36,646 bases of DNA from assembly GCA_025966365.1 (NCBI GenBank), contig JAICWV010000017.1, positions 1-36,646 on the forward strand, in the 5' to 3' direction. The position numbers and the translations under genes were made by a program. Under the pieces are notes generated by a model, which saw nothing but the letters and a program-made list of their open reading frames with translations, was not told the origin of the DNA and did not search any database. Positions 17,811-25,881 of this stretch are shown piece after piece; position 1 is the first letter of the stretch, and each line of letters begins with the position of its first letter. This DNA comes from Chloroflexota bacterium. Lineage in GTDB: Bacteria; Chloroflexota; UBA5177.

Positions 17811-18305
17811 ATGCCGCGTCGATTACTCATGCTTATCTCGGTGGTCACGGTCACCTGCACTATTGGTCTGGCAAGTGGCACAACGGGGACCCATGCCGCT
17901 GGATGGTGGGGTGTGGGGCCGAGTCCGACCGGAGCAACGGGAACCGCTCGTGCCTGTGAAGCGACGGCGGCCAACCACGGCCTCAGCTATGCCAACGGCC
18001 TGAAGTGCGTTGCTGGCACTGCGTCCTTGACCATCACCTACGATCCGAGCATTACATCCCCCATCATTACCGGGAGCGGGCTCATCCCGGGAAGTGAGGT
18101 GTGGATTTACGACTCGACGGTGGGAGAGTACTATGACGCGGGATCCGTCGATGCAAACGGCAACTTTAATTTTTCTGCCCCGGGTTGCCCCCTGGGGTAC
18201 TCCGACACCTGGACGCCGCAGGCGTTTGCTGCCGGGGTCAATCCTAATGTGGACACGAGCGCAACTCCCTATCTCACCGGCAACACGCTGACCCTCAACT
18301 GCTAA
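17811..18305 (+). CDS. Small secreted Ig-like protein
   Basis: The 164-residue protein has a signal peptide (MPRRLLMLISVVTVTCTIGLASG...). It carries one Ig-like unit at about residues 65-125: SLTITYDPSI..., ITGSGLIPGSEVWIYD, then SVDANGNFNFSAPGC. The pattern GSGhxPGxxV followed by (A/T)NGxGxF matches the repeats of the large exported protein at 19191-22739, so the two share a module. Four Cys outside the signal peptide (RACEATAA, LKCVAG, APGCPLG and the C-terminal NC) suggest two disulfides. ATG 17811 has GGAAGG eight bases upstream; GTG 17802 overlaps that site and is less likely. No function can be named beyond a surface or extracellular role. Confidence 0.72.
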   Translation: MPRRLLMLISVVTVTCTIGLASGTTGTHAAGWWGVGPSPTGATGTARACEATAANHGLSYANGLKCVAGTASLTITYDPSITSPIITGSGLIPGSEVWIYDSTVGEYYDAGSVDANGNFNFSAPGCPLGYSDTWTPQAFAAGVNPNVDTSATPYLTGNTLTLNC

Positions 18306-18337
18306 GCCCGAGCACGTAACCGCACAGAACCACTGGC

Positions 18338-18367
18338 ACCGAGGCCGGGGACGTCCCCGGCCTCGGT
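18338..18367 (+). terminator. Perfect 30-bp palindrome after the small Ig-like gene
   Basis: The arm ACCGAGGCCGGGGAC is followed directly by its exact complement, then CTCTTG. It starts 33 bases after the stop and probably ends transcription, though the T-tract is weak. A second, better terminator follows at 18437. Confidence 0.6.
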
Positions 18368-18436
18368 CTCTTGCCTGCGAACCACCACGGTCCGGTAGGA
18401 CTGAGGAGCAGCAGCATCGGACCGCTGCTGAAGAGG

Positions 18437-18459
18437 CCGGGGCTTTCTCCGGTTTTTTT
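18437..18459 (+). terminator. Rho-independent terminator
   Basis: CCGGGG pairs with CTCCGG (one G-U) around CTTT and is followed by seven T. It repeats the GAGGCCGGGG phrase of the palindrome at 18341, so the two hairpins may be duplicated terminators. Confidence 0.8.
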
Positions 18460-18526
18460 GCCTCTGCGGATCGCCACGTCCCAGGCGGCGGTCGTCTTTC
18501 TGATTGACTGATCCGGCCTTCGCCTT

Positions 18527-18559
18527 CCCTCCCTGCAGTGCAATGCACAGCAGGGAGGG
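18527..18559. repeat. Strong hairpin of unknown role
   Basis: CCCTCCCTGC and GCAGGGAGGG form ten pairs around a 13-base loop that can itself pair (TGC/GCA around AAT). No T-tract follows on either strand, so it is not an obvious terminator. It is part of the 450-bp gene-free stretch 18306-18754. Confidence 0.5.
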
Positions 18560-18754
18560 GCATTCGGGCGAGACTCGCCACCCTTCGGCTCCGGGGGATT
18601 GAAGCTGTCTCTGTCCCTGCCGACATGGCCGGGAGCGGAAGCCGGGCCGGTAGACGTGGCTCTGGCCCCTGCGCAGAGGGTAGCCTGACGCGGCCGGTGG
18701 GCGAGAGGACGCCAGCCGCTGCACCGGGCTCATTGGAGACAGGGAGGCGACGCG

Positions 18755-19000
18755 ATGGCAGGAGCCGGGACGGTGCTCTGGATCGTACTGATCGTGGCAA
18801 CCGGGGTCATGGCCAGGCGCAAGGGCCGAAGCGCTGAGAAGTGGCTGCTGGCAACGGCAGTGCTTGGCCCCCTCGCCTTCCTCATCCTGCTCGGGATGGA
18901 GGCTGTTCCCCGCCCACGCCGCGTCCGAAGCTCCGGGTCGAGGTCGAGATCACCATTGGGACTGACGCTCTCGCCTCCACACAGAATTCACCGGACGTAG
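18755..19000 (+). CDS. Small two-helix membrane protein
   Basis: The 81-residue frame has two hydrophobic segments (VLWIVLIVATGVM, about residues 7-19, and WLLATAVLGPLAFLILLGM, about 30-48). They are joined by the basic turn ARRKGRSAEK, which should lie in the cytoplasm. AGGGAGG seven bases before the ATG is a strong start. The tail after residue 50 is Arg/Ser/Pro-rich. Another frame over the same bases reads PRPKLRVEVEITIGTDALAS, which looks more protein-like, so a frameshift near 18905 is possible. The function is unknown. Confidence 0.55.
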   Translation: MAGAGTVLWIVLIVATGVMARRKGRSAEKWLLATAVLGPLAFLILLGMEAVPRPRRVRSSGSRSRSPLGLTLSPPHRIHRT

Positions 19001-19091
19001 GGAAAGAGACGAAGGGAACGCCGAGCTGAAGCACAAGTCGATCCGGTTCCATCCCAATCGCGGTCATCCACCTACGTCGTAACAGGTTCGG

Positions 19092-19119
19092 TTGTCAGTT
19101 AATCGACTTGTAATAATAT
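19092..19119 (+). promoter_or_regulatory. AT-rich promoter region of the large exported protein
   Basis: TTGTCA (19092-19097) and TAATAT (19114-19119) have a 16-base spacer. A second pair, TTGTAA (19108-19113) and TAGAAA (19131-19136), has 17. The 19090-19140 stretch is conspicuously AT-rich for this GC-rich sequence and lies 50-100 bases before the ATG. Confidence 0.5.
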
Positions 19120-19190
19120 TGTATTTGGCATAGAAATTGCGGTTGATCTCTCCATACGTCGCAATCGCGCGTGGAGAGGAACACAACACA

Positions 19191-22100
19191 ATGCATGTCT
19201 TTCGCCTGGCCCGCTTGCTGGCCATCACCGTTATTTTCGGGCTCTGCGTCCCGCTCTTACCCGCCGGCCGCGCCGCTCACGCGGCGCCCAGCCCGGCACT
19301 GCACCTATCGCGCAGCACGGCTGCGCCAGGAGACAAGATACATATCACGGGCACTGGATGCACGCCGGCGAAGAGCGTCACAGTCTCGATCAACTTCGTC
19401 GCAGATGGGAAGAGCGCGCCCTTTCACACCACCACCCCGGTCTCGGCCGCCGGCACCATTGACCTGTCCGTAAGCGTTCCCGCAAAGACGGCTCCCGGAC
19501 AGTACCGGGTCACCACCGAGGGGACTCAGGGCGCCACGGCCAGCCAGACGCTTACCGTGCTCCCCCTCGCCGTACTCGCGATGAACACGAAGGAAATACC
19601 CACTATCCAGGTCATTGCCGGCCACACGTTCTACGTTGACGCGTCGGGCTTCGCGGCCGGTGAGACGGTGACCGTGAGCGGTTCCTTCCCGACCTATAAC
19701 GCCTCCACGGTCACCGTCTCCAGGACGGTCAAAGCCGGCTCGAACGGCACCATGTACGAGCTCCCCCTGACCGTGCCCGACCGGGCGAAACAGGGAGTCG
19801 TGCGGCTGACTGCAGCGGGAACGACCAGCAAGAAACACGCGTTCGCCGACGTATCGGTCGTGTATCGCCCGTCGCTGGCGCTCACCCCGAACCCGATACG
19901 CCCAGGCGCCGAATTATCGATCTCGGGAACCGGATTCGTGCCCAAAAGCCAGGTCTCGCTCTCCGTTCCCCTTACACGGACCGACGGCGCTTCGGTGACG
20001 CTCGCCAAAACAGTCCAGGGCGGCGACCATGGCGACTTCACAACCCAGGTCAATCTGCCTTCCGCCGTGAAGACGGGAAGTTACACCGTCACCGCCACCG
20101 ATCAATTTTCAGAGGTGCATGCCTCGGCACACCTCGCCATCACCATCTCGCCCACACTCGCCGCCGCGCCGCGGACTCCGGGCCCGGGCGGCGCCGTCAC
20201 GCTCACCGGAAGCGGGTTCACGGCCAATGCTCAGGTTCAGATCTCGGCAACGGTTCCCCTGTATGAAGGCGGGACACAGGCACTCAGCCAGACGGCCACG
20301 ACTAACGGCCAGGGGGCATTCACCGCTCAGGTGCGCCTGCCCGGACATGCCGCCGCCCGCGCGGTCCAGTTCAGTGCAGTCGGTCCAAACGGCCGGGCAG
20401 CGGCGACTGTTACCGTTCATTCCATTCCCACGCGGATCGGCGTCAGCCCCACCCCGGTGCGTCCCGGCTCGTCGCTCACCATTCACGGGTCCGGGTATCC
20501 AGCCGGCGACACGGCAACGGTCAGCATGCGCATAAGACTTACCGACGGTAGCTCCAGGCTCCTGAGCACGAAGGTCACCGCCAACGGGTCTGGAGACTTC
20601 AGTACTTCGCTGACCCTTCCCGGCAACACGCGGGTCGGCACCTATTCCCTGATAGCGGTGAGCGGAGCCACGGGGCGTGCCCCCAGGGCAGGCGTGCGCG
20701 TTGCCGTCAATGCCCACATCTCCCTCCAGCCGGGCACCATTAAGCCTGGCCAGATGGTCACCGTTACCGGCGACGGCTTCAGCGCTCATGTGTCCGTCAC
20801 GCTCAAAGCAACCATACCCCTGTATGGCGGCGGCGCAAAGACCGTGCAGACGACCGCTACGACAAATGCCTCTGGACAATTCACGGCTCGCATCCATTTC
20901 CCGGCGAACGCGGCAGCAGGGTCCCTCCGGGTCATTGCACAGGGCCCCAACAGCCAGACCACCGCCCAGCTGCAGGTCGGCCGTGTCACCGCAACCATCG
21001 CGGTATCGCCACCGGCAGCCATTCCGGGCGCGTCGGTCCGGGTCACGGGACAGGGGTATCCGGCGGATGATACCGTCAGTGTCCGCGCCCAGGTGGCGAC
21101 ATCGTCAGGAACGCAGACGTTGAGCCAGACGGCGAAAACGGACGCCCAGGGCCGCTTCACCGCGTCGTTGCGGGTTCCAGCCAACGCGACGGCGGGCACA
21201 TTCACGGTCGCCGCCAGGAGCGAGACAAGCGGACGTGTCCCCACCACCCGGTTGAAAATCGTCACCGTGCCGACTTCACTCATCGCTGCCCCCACCACAG
21301 CGGCTCCCGGAACCGCGGTCACGCTGAACGGCTTCGGCTTTGCCGCCGGAGAATCGGTAACCGTCACCCTCAACGGACAGGCACTGGGCACTGCAACCGC
21401 AAACAGCAGCGGGAATTTTACGACCAGGGTCACCGTGCCCGCTGCGACCGCCAGCGGCAGCTTTACTCTGGCGGCGACAGGCAGCGCCGCGCACAGCGCC
21501 AAGGCGACGCTCGTCGTCAACCGCCGGGTCGCCACCCACTTCTACTTTGCGTCGCTCTTTACCGGGAAAGACCGGGCCGTCTCGCTCACGTTCCTCAATC
21601 CCACCCAGATACGTGCTCGCGTGCAGATCACGTATCAGTTAAAGGGCGGCGGCACCAAATCGAAAACTGTGAGCGTTGCTGCGCACGCCCGTGCCACCGA
21701 GAATGTCAACGCCGACCTCGGTGCCAACATCTCGGCATCGGCTACCGTCGCGGCCGATGTCCCCATCGCCGCCGAGCGGCTGATGTACGTCCGACACAGC
21801 GGCGCCGTCACGCCCGGAGCCCGGGCCCCGGCCCAGCGCTGGTACTTCGCAAACGGCAATACTATCGGCAACTACCGCGTCTACATCGCGGTCCAGAACC
21901 CGAACAACGCCTCGGTGCAGGTGAACCTGCGCTTGTTGCCGACCCATAGCAAACCGTTCACGGTCACTCGCACCATGCCTCCGAACTCCCGCACGACCTT
22001 CAAGATCAACAACTACGTCAAGCATGATGCGGTGGGCACCCTAGTCACCGCCAACATGCCCATCGTGGCCAACCGGACGATCTTCGTGCACCACGGCATG

Positions 22101-22739
22101 ACCAGCAAGCTCGGCATCACCCAGCCGCAGCGCACCTGGTACTTTGCCGCCGGTCCGCGCGACTCCAGGGCACATCACTGGATCGGGGTCATCAACCCCG
22201 CGGGGCAGTCCGTCCAGCTGACCCTCCATGCCTACGGCCCGAACGGTCAGGAACTGGGCAGCGTGCACGGGACCCTGCGCGCAGGTGCTCGTGCCGGATA
22301 CCTGATGAACAAGCTTGCCCATCAGACGGACGTGTCGGTGGTCATCACTACTTCGCTGCCGATCGTGGCCGAGCAGACAACGTACGTCGGCAGTGGCCAT
22401 AATGCCTCGACCGACAGCATGGGAGTGCCGGGCGCGGCGAAGTCGTGGGCCTTTGCGGCCGTGAATACCACGGCCGGCAGCGCCGATGGCCTGGACCTGT
22501 TCAATCCCAGCCTGACGCCCGCGCCGATTGTGGTCCAGTTCATGACCGCCTCCGGCACAGTGGTCCAGCGGACCTACGTGGTGTCCCCGCTGGCGCACCG
22601 TCACGTGGACGTGACCAGCGTTATGCCCAACGCCCAGCTCGGCATGGTGGCCTCGTCGAGCCAGCCGTTCGTGGCCATGAACCGGCTGTTCTTCAACAAC
22701 CGCGCTGGTTCGGCCACCAGCCACGGCGTGCAGATGTAG
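19191..22739 (+). CDS. Large exported protein: eight Ig-like repeats and four WYFA-type repeats
   Basis: The 1182-residue protein begins with a signal peptide (MHVFRLARLLAITVIFGLCVPLLP). Residues up to about 780 form eight Ig-like units of 85-95 residues. Each has PG.x(h)xhxGxGh near its start (ISGTGFVPKSQV, LTGSGFTANAQV, IHGSGYPAGDTA, LNGFGFAAGESV) and GxFxxxhxhP in the middle. The last 400 residues form four units that start (T/R/S)(H/W)(F/Y/A)(Y)FA and contain LxxxNP, then a (P/A)IVAx(R/Q)xx(F/Y)V-like strand (HFYFASLF, WYFANGN, WYFAAGP, WAFAAVN). No sortase motif or C-terminal helix is seen, so it may be released or bound by another surface layer. GGAGAGGA ten bases before ATG 19191 sets the start. 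An adhesin or matrix role is inference. Confidence 0.82.
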   Translation: MHVFRLARLLAITVIFGLCVPLLPAGRAAHAAPSPALHLSRSTAAPGDKIHITGTGCTPAKSVTVSINFVADGKSAPFHTTTPVSAAGTIDLSVSVPAKTAPGQYRVTTEGTQGATASQTLTVLPLAVLAMNTKEIPTIQVIAGHTFYVDASGFAAGETVTVSGSFPTYNASTVTVSRTVKAGSNGTMYELPLTVPDRAKQGVVRLTAAGTTSKKHAFADVSVVYRPSLALTPNPIRPGAELSISGTGFVPKSQVSLSVPLTRTDGASVTLAKTVQGGDHGDFTTQVNLPSAVKTGSYTVTATDQFSEVHASAHLAITISPTLAAAPRTPGPGGAVTLTGSGFTANAQVQISATVPLYEGGTQALSQTATTNGQGAFTAQVRLPGHAAARAVQFSAVGPNGRAAATVTVHSIPTRIGVSPTPVRPGSSLTIHGSGYPAGDTATVSMRIRLTDGSSRLLSTKVTANGSGDFSTSLTLPGNTRVGTYSLIAVSGATGRAPRAGVRVAVNAHISLQPGTIKPGQMVTVTGDGFSAHVSVTLKATIPLYGGGAKTVQTTATTNASGQFTARIHFPANAAAGSLRVIAQGPNSQTTAQLQVGRVTATIAVSPPAAIPGASVRVTGQGYPADDTVSVRAQVATSSGTQTLSQTAKTDAQGRFTASLRVPANATAGTFTVAARSETSGRVPTTRLKIVTVPTSLIAAPTTAAPGTAVTLNGFGFAAGESVTVTLNGQALGTATANSSGNFTTRVTVPAATASGSFTLAATGSAAHSAKATLVVNRRVATHFYFASLFTGKDRAVSLTFLNPTQIRARVQITYQLKGGGTKSKTVSVAAHARATENVNADLGANISASATVAADVPIAAERLMYVRHSGAVTPGARAPAQRWYFANGNTIGNYRVYIAVQNPNNASVQVNLRLLPTHSKPFTVTRTMPPNSRTTFKINNYVKHDAVGTLVTANMPIVANRTIFVHHGMTSKLGITQPQRTWYFAAGPRDSRAHHWIGVINPAGQSVQLTLHAYGPNGQELGSVHGTLRAGARAGYLMNKLAHQTDVSVVITTSLPIVAEQTTYVGSGHNASTDSMGVPGAAKSWAFAAVNTTAGSADGLDLFNPSLTPAPIVVQFMTASGTVVQRTYVVSPLAHRHVDVTSVMPNAQLGMVASSSQPFVAMNRLFFNNRAGSATSHGVQM

Positions 22740-22854
22740 CCCGGCGAGGTGGCAGCACGTTCGGGTCGAGCCCGGCCGTGCTGCTACCACCCGTCGCTTT
22801 CTGCTTGTCCAGTGTGCGCTGCCGTACCGGCAGGTGTGTTGCCGGGATAGTTCG

Positions 22855-23099
22855 CTATACCGCGACCGGCTTCGGTGCTCGGAGCGGCAGGAGTGCTCTG
22901 GTCCAGCGCTCAAGCTCGCCCAGCATGGCTTCAGCGGCGGCATCCAAGGTCTCGTTTGCGTTGATGCGGTCGTCGTCGCCAATGGACGGCGCGCGTTCCT
23001 GCCGAGACGTCGCCGTAGCTCACGAAGCCAACTGGCTTGTGGGCCCACTCGTGGAGCAGGTAGTCGATGGCGTTGTTCAGCGGCGCGCTGAGCGGGCCG
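22855..23099 (-). pseudogene. Decayed NADPH-dependent FMN reductase (3' remnant)
   Basis: Read on the minus strand from the edge of element B, the sequence encodes APLNNAIDYLLHEW, AHKPVGFVSYGDVSAGTRA. After a frame change near 22985 it continues DRINANETLDAAAEAM, LGELERWTRALLPLR and a TAG at 22855. These are the middle and the C-terminus of the flavodoxin-fold FMN reductase family. The segment that normally joins them (about 30 residues) is missing, and the whole N-terminal half is gone. The homology stops exactly at the target duplication of element B. It cannot be functional. Confidence 0.75.
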
Positions 23100-23270
23100 G
23101 GGTGTGACTCACATTTTTGCGGTGTGACTGGGACGTCGGCGCATAGGTGCGATCATCGACGTCCATCAACGACGGGGCCGCGGTGCAATCGACGGGTGAG
23201 GTGGAGGGCCGATGGGCAATCGGCCCTACACCGCCTCGCGCCACCCATTGCAAAAACGTGAGTCGCACCC
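23100..23270. mobile_element. MITE-like element B (171 bp) with 21-bp inverted ends and 8-bp target duplication
   Basis: The left end (23100-23120, GGGTGTGACTCA...) and the complement of the right end (23250-23270, GGGTGCGACTCA...) match at 19 of 21 bases. The flanks carry a perfect 8-bp direct repeat GCGGGCCG (23092-23099 and 23271-23278), the mark of a transposition event. Inside is a hairpin, GGGCCGAT and ATCGGCCC around five bases (23206-23226). It resembles the inner hairpins of element A. No transposase frame fits, so it depends on an enzyme encoded elsewhere. Transposon families with 8-bp duplications, such as ISL3 or IS256, are candidates. Confidence 0.85.
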
Positions 23271-23285
23271 GCGGGCCGCCCCGCA

Positions 23286-23314
23286 TTGACAACTTGTCTC
23301 CTGGTCGTTAAGCT
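23286..23314 (+). promoter_or_regulatory. Orphan promoter with palindrome over the -35
   Basis: TTGACA (23286-23291) is a perfect -35; TAAGCT (23309-23314) is a weak -10 at 17 bases. GACAA-C-TTGTC (23288-23298) is a perfect palindrome that could be a repressor site. It now leads only into the FAD-oxidase remnant. Confidence 0.4.
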
Positions 23315-23329
23315 GAGGGCCATTGTTAG

Positions 23330-23747
23330 GGAACCGTGGTTTGATGCTCGATCTCTCACTCATGACGGCGGTGCGGGTCAATCCCGATACGAGAACCGCC
23401 CGGGTCCAGGGCGGCGCCCTCTGGGACGATGTCGATCAAGAAACGCAGGCTTTTGGCCTCGCCGTGACCGGCGGACAGATCTCGTACACCGGGGTCGGTG
23501 GCCTCACCCTGGGCGGCGGTCTTGGCCACCTCATGCGCAAGTGCGGCGCCTCCGTGGACAACTTCATCGGCGAGGACGTCGTCACCGCGGACGGCCGGCT
23601 GATCCACGCCAACGCGAACGAGCATCCTGACCTGTTCTGGGCACCCGGGCTGGCGGCGGAAACGTCGGCGTCGTTACAGAATTGAAGGGAGTCCACGACC
23701 CGCACAATTTCTTCCATCTGAATCAGAACATCGCTCCAGCATACTGA
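23330..23747 (+). pseudogene. Decayed FAD-linked oxidase (berberine-bridge-like), truncated and frameshifted
   Basis: The frame GLMLDLSLMTAVRV, DPDTRTARVQGG-like (NPDTRTARVQGGALW), GGLTLGGGLGHLMRKCGASVDN and EHPDLFW is the FAD-binding core of BBE-type oxidoreductases. The N-terminal part is missing. After DLFWA a one-base frame change gives GGGNVGVVTEL. This is joined directly to the C-terminal signature DPHNFFHLNQNIAPAY and a TGA at 23745-23747, so roughly 250 residues have been deleted. The intact gene is typically about 450 residues. The reading frame as it stands ends earlier, at 23685, in nonsense sequence. Confidence 0.78.
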
Positions 23748-23788
23748 CCACATCCGACGATGTCGGCTCGCCCAAAGGAGATGCACTG

Positions 23789-24619
23789 ATGGACACCATA
23801 GACGTTGACCTGTCCGCTCCGGCTCTGACCGACGCCATCGTCGGGAACACAGCGGAGACGTTCGCCCTGATCGGCTCTTCCATCGGTGAGGTAGTTCGAG
23901 TCGACGAAACCCTCGTATTCTTCTCGGGTCTGCCACTTCCCCCCTTCAACGGCGCGATCTGCCCCCGATTTTCAGCGGAGACGGCAGACGAGCGCATTGA
24001 ATGGGTGGTGGAGCAGGCGCGGATGCGCGGCGTGCCGATGGTCTGGCAACTGGGGCCCGGAACTGAGCCACAGGATCTGGCCGTGCGCCTGAAGGCACGT
24101 GGCTTCGTGGCCGGCGAGCCGCTTCCCGGAATGGCGGCCATCCTCGACAGCCTCGAGGACGAGCCGACCCCGGACGGCGTCTCGATCGGGTGCATTCACG
24201 AACTGGAGAAGCTCAGGGAGGCCACGCTGGTCATGTGCGAGGTGTTCGGGATCCCAACCGAGCTCGAGCCTCCGTTCACCCGGCTACTAGCATCCGAGGG
24301 CAATTCGAGAGACGCCCGGATCGTCACGTACGGCGCGTCTATCGCCGGCAAGCTTGTCGGCACGGCAACGGTCGTCTATGTCGCAGGTGTTGCCGGGATC
24401 TACAACGTAACGACGCTCGAGGGCTACCGCGGGCGTGGCATCGGCCGCGCGGTCACGCTCGCACCGTTACTCGACGCCCGGCGCCGAGGCTATCGGGTGG
24501 GCATACTCGAGTCCAGCCATATGGGGTACTCGGTGTACCGCAACCTCGGATTCCAGCATATCTGCGACTTCGACACCTACGCCTGGCTCGATGTCCAAGA
24601 GCCGGGCGCCGAGGGCTAG
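23789..24619 (+). CDS. GNAT family N-acetyltransferase
   Basis: The protein has 276 residues with the acetyl-CoA-binding fold in the C-terminal half. GIYNVTTLEGYRGRGIGRAV (about 203-222) is motif A with the RGxGIG pyrophosphate loop, and GYSVYRNLGFQ (about 246-256) is motif B. The N-terminal half (1-120) is a second, degenerate GNAT-like domain seen in many members. AAGGAG eight bases before the ATG supports the start. The substrate cannot be told; such proteins modify amines of antibiotics, peptides or metabolites. It is transcribed away from the pseudogenes and converges on purU with an 11-base gap. Confidence 0.88.
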   Translation: MDTIDVDLSAPALTDAIVGNTAETFALIGSSIGEVVRVDETLVFFSGLPLPPFNGAICPRFSAETADERIEWVVEQARMRGVPMVWQLGPGTEPQDLAVRLKARGFVAGEPLPGMAAILDSLEDEPTPDGVSIGCIHELEKLREATLVMCEVFGIPTELEPPFTRLLASEGNSRDARIVTYGASIAGKLVGTATVVYVAGVAGIYNVTTLEGYRGRGIGRAVTLAPLLDARRRGYRVGILESSHMGYSVYRNLGFQHICDFDTYAWLDVQEPGAEG

Positions 24620-24630
24620 CGCTCAGGATC

Positions 24631-25503
24631 TCAGTCGAAAACGACGGTTCGGTTGCCATGGAGCAGAATGCGGTCCTCCACGTGCCAGGAGACAGCACGG
24701 GCCAGCACATGGCGCTCGATGGAACGGCCAATGCGGCGCAGGTCCTCCGGCGTATCGCCGTGGTCCACCCGCTCGACCCCCTGCTCGATGATCGGCCCGG
24801 CGTCGAGCTCTTCCGTCACGTAATGGGCGGTGGCACCGATGAGCTTGACTCCCCGCTCATACGCCTGGTGGTACGGCCGCGCTCCAGCAAAGGCGGGCAG
24901 AAAGCTGTGATGAATGTTGATGATCCGGGCCGGCCACTGCTGGATGAAATGGGGGGACAAGATCTGCATGTAGCGCGCCAGCACGACCACGTCCACCCGG
25001 CCGGCCAGTAAATCTAGCTGCTCTTGCTCGGCCTCAGCCTTGCGGCCCGGCTCTACGGGAACGTGGTGGAACGGGATTCCCCATCCATGCACAGTCTCCT
25101 CCAGATCGCGGTGGTTCGAGATCACCATGGCGATGTCAGCCGGCAGGTCTCCTGCCCGCCGTTGCCAGAGCAGCTCCAGCAGGCAGTGCTCGGCGCGCGA
25201 AACGAAAATGGCCAGCCGGTACGGTACGGACACGTCACGAAATTGCCACTGCATCTCAAATCTCCGGCCAATCGGAGCAAATTCGCGATCCAGAGCCAGC
25301 ACCTCCCCGGCCGCCTCGACGAGGTCGAACTCGGCTCGCATGAAGAACCTGCCCCCCACTGGCGCCGTCGCGTGTTGGTCGAAGTGCGCGATGTTGGCGC
25401 CGTACTCGTACAGGAATCGAGAGACGGTGGCGACGATGCCGGGTCCGTCGGGGCAGGAGATGAGCACTCGTCCGCGGTGAGGCTCGGATGTGCGGATAGC
25501 CAT
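24631..25503 (-). CDS. purU: PurU, formyltetrahydrofolate deformylase
   Basis: PurU hydrolyses 10-formyl-THF to formate and THF, balancing one-carbon pools and feeding formate to purine synthesis. From ATG 25503 it has 290 residues, the normal length. An N-terminal ACT domain ([20 protein letters not shown], about 12-31) is followed by the formyltransferase fold with [11 protein letters not shown] and ELDAGPII. The catalytic triad is N196, H198 and D234. An open frame continues upstream of 25503 but encodes nothing like PurU. There is no ribosome site; a TACAAT box lies seven bases before the ATG, so the message is probably leaderless. Confidence 0.94.
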   Translation of the reverse strand: MAIRTSEPHRGRVLISCPDGPGIVATVSRFLYEYGANIAHFDQHATAPVGGRFFMRAEFDLVEAAGEVLALDREFAPIGRRFEMQWQFRDVSVPYRLAIFVSRAEHCLLELLWQRRAGDLPADIAMVISNHRDLEETVHGWGIPFHHVPVEPGRKAEAEQEQLDLLAGRVDVVVLARYMQILSPHFIQQWPARIINIHHSFLPAFAGARPYHQAYERGVKLIGATAHYVTEELDAGPIIEQGVERVDHGDTPEDLRRIGRSIERHVLARAVSWHVEDRILLHGNRTVVFD

Positions 25504-25510
25504 GGGCAGG

Positions 25511-25516
25511 ATTGTA
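25511..25516 (-). promoter_or_regulatory. purU: -10 box of a leaderless purU transcript
   Basis: TACAAT on the minus strand ends seven bases before the purU ATG, with no Shine-Dalgarno sequence between them. This spacing is typical of leaderless genes that start transcription at the initiation codon. Confidence 0.5.
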
Positions 25517-25881
25517 CCGCCGTTATTCAGTGCTCCGAAAGCGATGTGATCCAGCGGGGGGGAGACCACGCCCTGCTTGAGGGCATCTTCGAGGGCGAGG
25601 CGATCGCACGCGCCTGACCTCATACCCGTAGGGCGCGCCCTAGCCGAAAAATAGGGGCTGCACCCAATTGTTGGGGCTGCAACATGTCCCGAGAATGAGA
25701 TCAGGACACACCATCGGTGTGCCAGCACGCGTACCGGATTGTGCCTCCGCCGCTCACGGCTATGACCTGCTGCGACGGAGCCGATCACGACCGCCACAAG
25801 GAGGAACGGCTCTCGGGGATATGGGACCTACCTGGCTGTCTCTAACGATTTCCGGTGTGAGTTGAAGTGGAGAAGAAGAAC
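25517..25881. other. Gene-free stretch with palindrome and direct repeat
   Basis: It contains a perfect 14-bp palindrome TAGGGCGCGCCCTA (25629-25642) and two direct copies of GGGGCTGCA (about 25654 and 25674). A 14-codon frame ([14 protein letters not shown], 25821-25865) ends just before the next gene. No function can be assigned to any of these. Confidence 0.45.

Noticed and set aside
17495-17974. Minus-strand frame of 159 residues opposite the small Ig-like gene
   Set aside because: Half is the shadow of the secreted protein gene. The rest has helix-like composition but no start signal and no recognisable family.
25504-25797. N-terminal extension of purU by 98 residues
   Set aside because: The upstream frame is open but has no PurU-like sequence and no ribosome site. 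ATG 25503 gives the standard length and places the ACT domain normally.
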